Shown here one piece after another: positions 35,601 to 42,536 of a stretch of 64,000 nucleotides of DNA; position 1 is the stretch's first letter, and the number at the start of each line of letters is the position of its first letter. Both the position numbers and the translations under genes were made by a program. Source of the DNA: Planctomycetota bacterium (lineage in GTDB: Bacteria > Planctomycetota > UBA1135 > UBA2386); the NCBI GenBank assembly GCA_016716265.1, contig JADJWQ010000006.1:1488001-1552000 (forward strand), in the 5' to 3' direction. The notes below the pieces were generated by a model. The model saw only the letters and a list, made by a program, of their open reading frames with translations. It searched no databases and was not told where the DNA came from.

Positions 35601-35927
35601 GCCGCCGACCGGCATGCCGATCGTCGCGAGGTCGTCGCCGCGGAACTCCTCGGGCTCGCCGCGTGCCGTCAGCGCGCGCAGCCACGCCGGCGCGAGCCGC
35701 TTGTCCTCCGGCACGAAGTGGTCGGGATCGATGCGCGCGGCGATCGCGTCGCCGCGCGCGAACGGTCCGGCGACGACCGCGGCGGCGGACGCTGCGAGCA
35801 CGTCGCGGCGCGTCGGTCCGGCCGGCGGTCCGCAGCGCTCGTCACCACCGCAGCAGCAGGGCTTCGCGTCGGCGCGCGTCGGCGCGGGCGAAGCGGAAGG
35901 TCCGGACCCGTCGGGAGCGATCGTCAC
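32643..35927 (-). CDS. GH116-type glycosidase, Tat-exported
   Basis: 1094 aa from GTG 35927. An unusual N-terminus with a CCCGGDERC cysteine cluster precedes a twin-arginine signal (PTRRDVLAASAAAVVAG, Arg40-Arg41). The mature protein begins FVPEDKRLAPAWLRALTARG...GIGMPVGGICAGQ-like, the first block of glycosidase family 116 (bile-acid beta-glucosidase GBA2 relatives), with an N-terminal beta-sandwich, an inserted ~200-residue jelly-roll-like region (FADFEGDDYGDWKVGG...), and a C-terminal (alpha/alpha)6 barrel with WAWEGVGCCSGTCGHVWNY, WAADAQCGYVLKVWREH and EVWTGIEYQVASHLAW. It is predicted to cut beta-glucosides or beta-xylosides; the substrate is not known. Tat export implies it folds in the cytoplasm first. 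Confidence 0.88.
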   Translation of the reverse strand: MTIAPDGSGPSASPAPTRADAKPCCCGGDERCGPPAGPTRRDVLAASAAAVVAGPFARGDAIAARIDPDHFVPEDKRLAPAWLRALTARGEPEEFRGDDLATIGMPVGGICAGQVYLTGDGRLVNWDVDNRHANSGYGSVNYQEGRRPTDRVERSDRLTAAAEVRQGFAVAVRRPGDATPEVRTLDRGGFDDVRFRGAWPIGGVRYADRTAPVAIELTAFSPFVPLEPDDSALPATLLQYTVRNASDAALEVTLGGWLENFVCRHSAAEALVGRVTLQQRCAGDAELAAVVAGARLVEPAAGAPLRPPIVFADFEGDDYGDWKVGGTAFGERPAAGTLPRQQPVAGFEGRGLVNTFLGGDPPTGRLESPPFTIERAFVSFLIGGGGHAGATCMNLVLDDGRVARSATGRDDERLARRTWDVRDLAGQRARLVIVDAASGPWGHVNVDQIEFRDDPPAGEVDDLRQLDDHGTTCLALLDAAGGERLWAAAVDADPARALAALRPVADGAAGEPSGATPQDRPTGAVGARLTLKPGEARTLTFAIAWNFPNLRNGGRLVGHRYAKRFRDALAVVRHLARDGARLTATTLLWHDTWYDSTLPYWLLDRLHSTVANLATNTCQWWRNDRFWAWEGVGCCSGTCGHVWNYAQAPARLFPSLERSVRELQDFAPGVGFDPTSGQIGFRGEGWRMWAADAQCGYVLKVWREHLCGSDDAFLARLWTRVRQALEFLVARDAEGQDAPDGLLEGRQHNTYDIDYFGVNPFSGWLYVAALRAGQAMAAEVGDTDSEARYRDLAEQGRQRLVERSFDPKLGYFVQRVDLAEHPDWQVGDGCLADQLFGQSWALQVGLAEVVPPREEAAALDAIWRFCWAPDVGPQNRAHAPERWFARPGEAGLFTCTWPRSAHLGPRSTRYRDEVWTGIEYQVASHLAWAGRVTEALAICRAVHERYHPAKRNPFNEVECGDHYARAMASWAVLLGLSGFDYHGPAGRLAFAPRLRPDDFRCAFTAAAGWGSFAQVRERGVQTARVELRHGRLRIAELGLELPEGAVLASAELRVGEQRVPARAVQDGRAVRIALDAAIELSPFAVLEVRLVTAA

Positions 35928-36095
35928 GGCGCACCTCTCGATCGGCCGACGGCACGCCGGCCGTGCACCGACTCGACCGCGTCGCGGGCGCGACGTCAAC
36001 GACAGAGTGCGCGGTCGCACCCGGAGTCACCCCGGCTTCCCGTCCTGCACCGATCGATTATCCTCCGCGGCCGCAGCGCGCTGGCAGCGCTGCGC

Positions 36096-36101
36096 TACGC
36101 T
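36096..36101 (+). promoter_or_regulatory. Putative -10 (TACGCT) for HNH gene
   Basis: TACGCT 60 nt before ATG 36162, with an AGGAGG Shine-Dalgarno at 36151-36156. This gene has a normal leader. Confidence 0.45.
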
Positions 36102-36161
36102 TCGAACAGAGCGACGGCACACACTTCCCACCGACCGTTGCAGCGGGCCGAGGAGGGCCCG

Positions 36162-36776
36162 ATGAACGCCGCGTCCGCAGACCAGACGATCCTCGACTCC
36201 GCCGCACTCGTGCTGAACCGCTCGTGGCTCGCGATCGCGACCACGACGGTGCGCGAGGCGCTCGCGATGATGTACACCGGCACCGCCCGGGCGATCCGGC
36301 CGGAGACCTACGAGGTCCACGAGTTCGATTCGTGGGCGTCGCTCGCCGTGCCGCCGGACTCGCCCTGCGTCCGCACCGTCACGCTGCGGATCCGCGTGCC
36401 GGAGGTGATCGTGCTGTCGAGGCTCGACCGGCTGCCGCCGCGCGCGGTGCCGTTCACGCGCCGCAACCTGTTCCGGCGCGACCGCGACACCTGCCAGTAC
36501 TGCGGTGCGAAGCCGGGCCGGCGCAACCTGTCGATCGATCACGTCGTGCCGCGCTCGAAGGGCGGCGAGAGCTCGTGGACCAACTGCGTGCTCGCGTGCC
36601 TGCGCTGCAACCGCCGCAAGGCCGACCTGACGCCGCGCGAGGCGAACATGCCGCTGCGCAAGAAACCGAAGGCACCGCCGTGGGAGCCGACGCTCGGCAT
36701 CCCGATCGGCCAGTTCCGGCAGTCGTGGGAGCGCTTCATCAGCGAGCGCTACTGGAACGTGCCGCTGGAGCCGTGA
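36162..36776 (+). CDS. HNH endonuclease family protein
   Basis: 204 aa. The C-terminal half carries an HNH motif: CQYCGAKPGRRNLSIDHVVPRSKGG, then NCVLACLRCNRRKAD. Two CxxC pairs bind zinc, and the IDHVVP histidine is the catalytic general base in this family. The N-terminal half (ALVLNRSWLAIATTTVREALAMMYTGTA and VIVLSRLDRLPPRAVPFTRRNLFRRD) matches a widespread chromosomal HNH subgroup of unknown role, so this is not evidence for a phage or restriction system. A strong AGGAGG lies just upstream. It is followed 25 nt later by the sulfatase. Confidence 0.92.
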   Translation: MNAASADQTILDSAALVLNRSWLAIATTTVREALAMMYTGTARAIRPETYEVHEFDSWASLAVPPDSPCVRTVTLRIRVPEVIVLSRLDRLPPRAVPFTRRNLFRRDRDTCQYCGAKPGRRNLSIDHVVPRSKGGESSWTNCVLACLRCNRRKADLTPREANMPLRKKPKAPPWEPTLGIPIGQFRQSWERFISERYWNVPLEP

Positions 36777-36801
36777 GCGCCGCCGGGGCACGCTGCGGGC
36801 C

Positions 36802-38376
36802 ATGCCCGCCGCTCCCCGCCGCCTCGCCGCCGCCCTGCTGCTGCTCGTCGCTCCGGCCCCCGCGCAGGAACAACAGGCGGCGACGCCGCGGCCGAACCTC
36901 GTCGTGTTCCTGGTCGACGACCTCGGCTGGCAGGACCTGTCGGTGCCGATGCACCGCGAGCGGACGCCGTTCAACGACCACTTCCGCACGCCGTCGGTCG
37001 AGCGCCTCGCGGCCACCGGCGTGCGGCTGACGGCCAGCTATGCGTGTGCGGTGTGCTCGCCGTCGCGCACGAGCCTGCTGACCGGCCGCAATGCGGCGCG
37101 CCACCACGTGACGCAATGGACGCTGCGCCCCGGCCAGGATCCGTCGCAGCGCGCGCGCGGTCTGCGCTCGCCCGACTGGTCGACCGAGGGCCTGCAGCCT
37201 GGCATCCCGACGTTGCCGGCGCTGCTGCGCGAGCAGGGCTACCGCACCATCCACGTCGGCAAGGCGCACTTCGGTGCGCTCGGCACGCCCGGTGCGGATC
37301 CCCGCGCGCTCGGCTTCGACGAGAACGTCGCCGGCCACGCCGCCGGCGGCCCCGGCAGCTACCTCGCCTGGCACGACTTCTCGGCCGCGTGGCGCAATGG
37401 CGACCGCATCTGGGACGTGCCGGGCCTCGAGCGCTGGCATGGCCGCAACATCACGCTGACCGAGGCATTGACGATCGAGGCCTGCGAGCGCGTGCGCCGC
37501 GCGGTCGCCGACGGCCAGCCGTTCTTCCTGTATCTCGCGCACTACGCCGTGCACGCGCCGCTCGAGGAGCACGCCCCGTGGGCCGCGCGCTACCGCGAGT
37601 CGGGCAGCGACGAGCGCGAGGCCCGCTACGCGTCGATGGTCGAGGCGATGGACCAGAGCCTCGGCGCCGTGCTGTTCACGCTCGACGAGCTCGGCGTCGC
37701 CGAGCACACACTGGTCGTGTTCACGTCCGACAACGGTGGCCTCTGCTTCAACGCCCGCGGCCGCACCCCGGCCGGCACCGGCGACTACACGCACAATGCC
37801 CCGCTGCGCTCCGGCAAGGGCTCCGCGTACGACGGCGGCACGCGCGTCCCGACGCTCGTCGCCTGGGCCCGCCCCGCCCGCGGCGACGACCCGGTGCAAT
37901 CCGCCTGGCCGCTGCAGCCCGGCCGCACGATCGACGAGCCGGTCCTGATCGACGACTGGCTGCCGACCCTCTGCCACCTCGCCGGCCTCGACGCCACCAC
38001 CCGTTGCGACCCCCTCGACGGCCACGACCTGACCCCGCTGCTGACCGACCCCGCCCCCTGGCACCGCCCGACCCCGCTCGTCTGGCACTTCCCCCACTTC
38101 CACAACCACTCCGACGCCACGCTCGTCCACGGCTACTCCCCGCACTCCGCAATGCGCAAGGGCCGCTACAAGGTCGTCCACTTCTACGACCGCGGCATCT
38201 GGGAGCTCTACGACCTCGCCACCGACCTCGCCGAGCAGCACGACCTCGCCGCCACCGAGCCCGCCCTGCTCCGCACGCTCGCCACCGAGCTCGTCGACCG
38301 CCTCGACGCGCTGGGCGCCCAATACCCGCTGGTCGAGGCGACCGGCGCGGAGCGGCGGCCGGTGTTGCCGGACTGA
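36802..38376 (+). CDS. Secreted type I sulfatase
   Basis: 524 aa with a signal peptide (AAALLLLVAPAPAQE). All type I sulfatase motifs are visible: metal site VVFLVDDLGWQD, the formylglycine motif CSPSRTSLLTGR with Cys85, HYAVHAPLEEH, FTSDNGG and the substrate-side Lys in SGKGSAYDGGTRVP. The Cys must be converted to formylglycine by an FGE, and a true FGE is not seen in the window (see 47080-48210). Targets in planctomycetes are usually sulfated polysaccharides, which is family knowledge. The 3' half is poor in T and rich in CCGC/CGACC runs. Confidence 0.94.
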   Translation: MPAAPRRLAAALLLLVAPAPAQEQQAATPRPNLVVFLVDDLGWQDLSVPMHRERTPFNDHFRTPSVERLAATGVRLTASYACAVCSPSRTSLLTGRNAARHHVTQWTLRPGQDPSQRARGLRSPDWSTEGLQPGIPTLPALLREQGYRTIHVGKAHFGALGTPGADPRALGFDENVAGHAAGGPGSYLAWHDFSAAWRNGDRIWDVPGLERWHGRNITLTEALTIEACERVRRAVADGQPFFLYLAHYAVHAPLEEHAPWAARYRESGSDEREARYASMVEAMDQSLGAVLFTLDELGVAEHTLVVFTSDNGGLCFNARGRTPAGTGDYTHNAPLRSGKGSAYDGGTRVPTLVAWARPARGDDPVQSAWPLQPGRTIDEPVLIDDWLPTLCHLAGLDATTRCDPLDGHDLTPLLTDPAPWHRPTPLVWHFPHFHNHSDATLVHGYSPHSAMRKGRYKVVHFYDRGIWELYDLATDLAEQHDLAATEPALLRTLATELVDRLDALGAQYPLVEATGAERRPVLPD

Positions 38377-38489
38377 GGCGAGCGCTCGCCCGGGACGATC
38401 TGCCGACCATGGGGTCGGGTGGCCGGCGGAGTCGCGAGGCCGTCTGACCGTCGGCTGCGCCCGACGACCGCCAGCCACCGACCTCGCGA

Positions 38490-38495
38490 TAGGAT
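38490..38495 (+). promoter_or_regulatory. Putative -10 (TAGGAT), leaderless gene at 38503
   Basis: TAGGAT ends 7 nt before ATG 38503. The AGGA inside it could also be read as a weak Shine-Dalgarno, so two explanations are possible. Confidence 0.4.
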
Positions 38496-38502
38496 CTGGA
38501 CC

Positions 38503-39168
38503 ATGGCCACACGCGGGATCGGGCCATGGCTGATCGGGACGATCTGCTTGGCGGGCGTCCTCTCGCTCGGCGTCCACTGGGCGACCCGTTCGAGCCGTCC
38601 CGCGGACACGCCGGAGGAAGCCATCGAGTTCTTCCTCGACGCGACGCGGTCGGACGATCGGATCGCCCTCGCCAAGGTGTGGTGGATCGGTGACGATCCC
38701 GACCTGCAGCAGCGCGTCATCGCGACGTATTGCACCTCGAACGCCGCGTCGCGCCGTTTTCACGACCACCTCCGGAGGGCCTACGCCGACGAGCTCCAGC
38801 AGCTCGCGAGCGCGGGCAGGATCGGTCTTCCGGAGGCTCGCGACGTGCCCACCGCCGCGGACATCGCCAAGGCCGTCGGGGAGGCGCTGAAGCGGGATGG
38901 TCGTCTCGTGGTGTTCCTCCGCGGAACCGACATCCTGTACGTCGCGCAGCACGGCGAGCATTGGTACGTCGAGCACGACTTCGTCGCTGTGGACCGTGAT
39001 TGGAAGGAAAAGGACTTCCAGGTGCTGGTCGCCACGGCGGACCTGTACGAGCGCCTCGACGCTCGGATCGGCCAACCCGGACAGTCGGCATGGGGCCTGC
39101 TGCAGGAACAGCAACGAGGCCTGCAGGCGGTTGCCGCGGAATACGGAGCCCCGCTGCTCATCCGGTAG
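38503..39168 (+). CDS. Membrane-anchored protein of unknown function
   Basis: 221 aa. One membrane segment lies at about residues 8-25 (GPWLIGTICLAGVLSLGV), followed by a mostly helical charged domain: DTPEEAIEFFLDATRSDDRIALAKVWW, GRLVVFLRGTDILYVAQHGEHWYVEHDF and a C-terminal helical pair. The DTPEEAIEFFLDAT...HWYVEHDFV arrangement is that of an NTF2-like small domain on a membrane anchor, as in many planctomycete proteins. I know of no named family. It starts the block of unfamiliar genes between 38.4 and 51.8 kb. Confidence 0.75.
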   Translation: MATRGIGPWLIGTICLAGVLSLGVHWATRSSRPADTPEEAIEFFLDATRSDDRIALAKVWWIGDDPDLQQRVIATYCTSNAASRRFHDHLRRAYADELQQLASAGRIGLPEARDVPTAADIAKAVGEALKRDGRLVVFLRGTDILYVAQHGEHWYVEHDFVAVDRDWKEKDFQVLVATADLYERLDARIGQPGQSAWGLLQEQQRGLQAVAAEYGAPLLIR

Positions 39169-39803
39169 TCCGGCATCCTGACCGCGCGCCGGAACATCCG
39201 GCAGTCGTCGAGGGTCCACTCGCCCGCCTGTTCGACGGGGAGTGCGCCGGCGAATCGACTGCCCACCAGCCATCGCGCGAGCAGCGCGGCTCCGGCGACG
39301 TCCATCACTCGCAACGACAACATGCGAGCACACTGCTCGGCGAGCGGGCACGGTCCGAACTCGACGGAGTCGGGAGCAAACGCGCGGCCCATGCGCTCGC
39401 CGCCAGCGGAGTCGACAGCACCCACGCCCCGGCAGCGGGGGGCCGAGGCGGCCGGCAGCACCGCACGCTCGCCGCCGGGCCCGCCCGAGGCGCGGCTCGC
39501 TTCGAAGGGAATGCCCACGAAGTCCGCGGCGCGCGGTCACACGGCTGCCGAGCCGTACCGCGGGGACGCCACCGATCGACCGCGATCTGCGCGAGCGGCA
39601 ATCGCGGTTCACCGAGCGACCGAGACATCGGACGGATCCGGATGTCCCGATTGGCGGTGTGACGGCCCTGTTGATCCGGTCGAGGCCGCGCCGATTCGCG
39701 GGACACGACGGGGGCGTTGGGTGCGGGTGCGGGAAGCCCTCCGTCGTGCACACGGTGTCCGAACGGATCCGAGTTCCCGCCCGTGTCGCTCCGAGTGCCA
39801 GGT
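39169..39803. other. 635-bp stretch with no supported gene
   Basis: No open frame here has convincing start and family signals. One minus-strand frame (about 39160-39320) reads like coding sequence (an AGAALLARWLVGSRFAGAL-type segment, then GEWTLDDCRMFRRAVRMPDY) with high GC at third positions, but it has no stop before running antisense through the gene at 38503. It could be a remnant of a lost gene. Confidence 0.4.
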
Positions 39804-40643
39804 TCAGCCGTCACCCGCGATCCCTGCGGACCCCTTGCCCGGGATCGTCGCGCGCAGTGCGAGGAGCAGTGCCACGGCAGACACCAGGATCAAGGCCCAG
39901 CTCTCGACCGTGCTCTCCGGGGGAGGATCGAACTCGACGACGACGAGACTGCGCCAGCCACCGGGGTAGTCCTCGCGCAGCTCGGTGCGGATGCCACCCA
40001 TCGCCCGATCACGATCGGTCGGTGTAGGGCGGACGCGGCCACGCACGGTGGCCGGCAGATCTGCCCACTCGAGTCGTCGGTTCACCCGCAGCAGGACGAG
40101 GTTGGGGGCCGCGCGGCGCAGTTCCCGGAGCTCTCGTTCGCGCCGATCCCACTCCGCCTCGCGCCGCTCGGCGGCAGCGAAGTCCGGCGGTCGCCCGCCG
40201 AACCGCGCCTGCACCCCCTCGAGCAGCGGGCTCCCGAGCATGCGCTGGGCCGGGCTCGTCGGATTGCTCTCGAGGGCCGCGATACGCTCGCGGCGCTCCG
40301 GTGCATCGTCGAACAGGAAGTAGTCATACTCGCGGCTCCTCAGCAGGTCCGTGCCGAGGATGCCACGGTAGACCTCCCAACGGACGCCGGTGAAGGCGGC
40401 ATCGGGGATCTCGACGAGCCGGTCGACGCTCTCGGCACCGAGTGCACGCGCGGCGACCGTTGCCGGCACTGCAGCCTCGGCCGCCGCCCGACGCGCGGCG
40501 ATGGCGTTCAGGCTCCGCCACCCGAAGACGAGTGGCGCCGGCAGGACCGCGATCAGGACCATGACGGCCCCGATACGTCTCGTCTCAGCACCCCGACCAG
40601 CAGCGCGGGCGCGCGGCTCCGACTTGTCATTCCGTTCGTTCAT
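39804..40643 (-). CDS. Membrane protein of unknown function with two TM segments
   Basis: 279 aa. A basic N-terminus is followed by a membrane segment at about residues 26-45 (IGAVMVLIAVLPAPLVFGW), a ~200-residue soluble, Arg/Glu-rich part (EYDYFLFDDAPERRERIAALE ... FAAAERREAEWDRRERELRELRR) that is probably outside the membrane, and a second segment near the C-terminus (SWALILVSAVALLLAL). I recognise no family. Neighbours give no functional clue. Confidence 0.7.
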   Translation of the reverse strand: MNERNDKSEPRARAAGRGAETRRIGAVMVLIAVLPAPLVFGWRSLNAIAARRAAAEAAVPATVAARALGAESVDRLVEIPDAAFTGVRWEVYRGILGTDLLRSREYDYFLFDDAPERRERIAALESNPTSPAQRMLGSPLLEGVQARFGGRPPDFAAAERREAEWDRRERELRELRRAAPNLVLLRVNRRLEWADLPATVRGRVRPTPTDRDRAMGGIRTELREDYPGGWRSLVVVEFDPPPESTVESWALILVSAVALLLALRATIPGKGSAGIAGDG

Positions 40644-41019
40644 CGCAGTTCGGTCCTCGTGGTCCGCACCGCGAGCGCCGAAGTGCGACGCAGCGTTACA
40701 GCGCCGCGTCGTCCGTGCTGAGCGCACCGCCACCGCCGGGAGCGCGCCGGCCGGCAATGCCCGCACGAACCGGAGCCGGTTCGCGACGCCCGGCCTGCAG
40801 CTCCGGCGACCGACGCCAGGACGCTGGGTCACGGGAGGCGACGCCACCCGGCTCGCGTTGCTGCGCGCACTTGACAAGCCGGCAGGATCATCGCCCACGG
40901 CCGGGACGATCTCCGCGACGGCGAACTCGACCCTGCGGTTCGAGGCGGCCTGACCGACTCGACGTCGCCAGCACGTCGGGCACGAGGACGAGGCGCCGTT
41001 CGTCCCGCCGGCGCCGCCG
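40644..41019. other. 376-bp gap, no supported gene
   Basis: Divergent intergenic region between the membrane protein (minus) and the HEAT-like protein (plus). The plus frame of the latter stays open back to a TGA at 40951 and reads like protein (HEDEAPFVPPAPP) but lacks a start codon there. No promoter-like hexamer at leaderless spacing was noticed. Confidence 0.4.
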
Positions 41020-41646
41020 GTGTGGTACACGCTCGGTGACGAGTTGCGCGCCCTGGTCGAGTTCGCCGAAGCGTCCGAGGGAGCCCACGCCGCACACGCC
41101 CGGGGCGAGCTGCCCGACGTCGCGGGCGGCGGCACGCTTCGCATGCAGGCGTGGAGGCGGATGCTCCTGCCGGAGCACCCGGACGTGGTACCCCGGCTCC
41201 TCGATCTGCTGCCAGACGCGCTGTCGGCGGCTCACGACGCTGCGACTGTCGAAGGTCGTGAGACGGCCACCGTCGACCACTGCCGCTTTGCCGGTGCCTG
41301 GCTCGGCGAGGTGATGTCTGCGCTCGGAGGACTCCGCGATCGGAGTATCGCGGCGGCACTGCTGCCGATCGTGACGGCGGTGCAGTGCTCGAGCGCGATC
41401 CGCGTCGATGTGGCGAAGGCACTGTTGCGGCTCGACAGTCCCGACTGCGTGCGCGCCGCGATCCGCCTGCGGAGGACGAGGGAGAGCGCCGGCACCTCAC
41501 AGGCCCGCGACGTGAGCTGGATCGACCGACCGCTCCGCGAGACGTTCGCCTTGCGGGCGATCGAAATGCCTGCGCCGCCTCGCGCGAACGCCGCTGCCTG
41601 GTTCCGGTTGCTCGGTCGCGGCCTGCGACGTTTCCGAGCGCTCTGA
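41020..41646 (+). CDS. HEAT-like helical protein, start uncertain or 5'-truncated
   Basis: 208 aa from GTG 41020. It is helical: WYTLGDELRALVEFAEASEG, a Gly-rich loop, then paired helices such as MSALGGLRDRSIAAALLPIV and AIRVDVAKALLRLDSPDCVRAAI that look like HEAT/PBS repeats. Upstream of GTG 41020 the frame remains open for 22 codons with protein-like sequence but contains no ATG or GTG before a TGA at 40951, so the 5' end may be lost or altered. No family is assigned. Confidence 0.6.
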   Translation: MWYTLGDELRALVEFAEASEGAHAAHARGELPDVAGGGTLRMQAWRRMLLPEHPDVVPRLLDLLPDALSAAHDAATVEGRETATVDHCRFAGAWLGEVMSALGGLRDRSIAAALLPIVTAVQCSSAIRVDVAKALLRLDSPDCVRAAIRLRRTRESAGTSQARDVSWIDRPLRETFALRAIEMPAPPRANAAAWFRLLGRGLRRFRAL

Positions 41647-41730
41647 CCGTCGGACTGCTCGTCGACGGCGCGCGCCCGGCGGACCGGGACCGCTCTACTC
41701 CACCGCGCGTCACCAGGCTCGCGAACGTCG

Positions 41731-42306
41731 CTACCTGGCAGTGAGGTCGCCGGCGGCTGAGGTGCGTTCCTGCAGGATCCGCAAGAGATAGCTGAACACG
41801 TCGTAGTCGAGGTGCGTGCTGACCAGGATTCCCCACCGCCCGCGCACGGAGAGGCCGAGTCCCTCGCAGCGCGCGTCGACGAGCGAGTAGGTCTTTCCGC
41901 GCGCCGTGGCCGTGCCATCCGCGTGGAAGCGGGCCTTCTCGTATTGGAAGCTGCCTTCGGTCTCCAGTTGATCGAGATAGCCCCGCAGGCGTTGGTCGAA
42001 GGTCCGCTCGGCGATGAAGTCACAGGCCTCGGCCAGCTTGCTCGACTTCGGCGACGAGAGGTACATCGCCTTCGACTGCTTGAACACCAGCGGCCTAGGC
42101 TCGCTGCGCAGGAACACCTTCAGGCAGCTGTCCTGCGTCACGAACATCCCGGAGTTGATGACGACGTTCTGGGCGTCCCACCAGAGGTGGGTGATCTCGT
42201 CGAGCGGCCAGGTCCGGCCACGGAACTCGATCCGGTCCTCGTAGACGTCGAGCTGCGGGCGGGCGAAGGGAACGAGCGTGGTGCAGCGCACCCTGAGCGG
42301 AAGCAT
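41731..42306 (-). CDS. Small soluble protein, possible PH-like domain
   Basis: 191 aa with a strong GAGGAGG Shine-Dalgarno before ATG 42306. The N-terminal half alternates strands and turns: LDVYEDRIEFRGRTWPLDEITHLWWDAQN and DSCLKVFLRSEPRPLVFKQSKAMYL, followed by a helix (SSKLAEACDFIAERTFDQRLRGYLDQLE). This 'encoded by one DRI-x-F strand, then a DEITHL loop' pattern resembles bacterial PH-like domains, which is a tentative reading. It lies 230 bp downstream of the Ser/Thr kinase on the same strand and might be a cytosolic partner of it. Confidence 0.7.
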   Translation of the reverse strand: MLPLRVRCTTLVPFARPQLDVYEDRIEFRGRTWPLDEITHLWWDAQNVVINSGMFVTQDSCLKVFLRSEPRPLVFKQSKAMYLSSPKSSKLAEACDFIAERTFDQRLRGYLDQLETEGSFQYEKARFHADGTATARGKTYSLVDARCEGLGLSVRGRWGILVSTHLDYDVFSYLLRILQERTSAAGDLTAR

Positions 42307-42536
42307 GGTCGGGTCCTCCTCTTCGGTGACCTCCGGTGTGGCTGCGCGCCTCGTCCCGGTCGGTCTCGAGGCGCACGAGCGGAGCCCGACGCCAGTGCGT
42401 TGCAGTGCCGCGACGACTTTCCTGCCGGGCCACGCCGCACCGTCCGATCGGTTCCGGGCCCGGATTCCGCCGCCCGACGCGGCCGCGGATGCGTGGTGGT
42501 CGACACGCCTCCGCACACGAGCTGCGACGCCAGGCG

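Noticed and set aside
36739..39753. 1004-codon minus-strand frame opposite sulfatase
   Set aside because: Shadow of the sulfatase frame. Only a short stretch near 39160-39320 looks protein-like, and it has no stop of its own.
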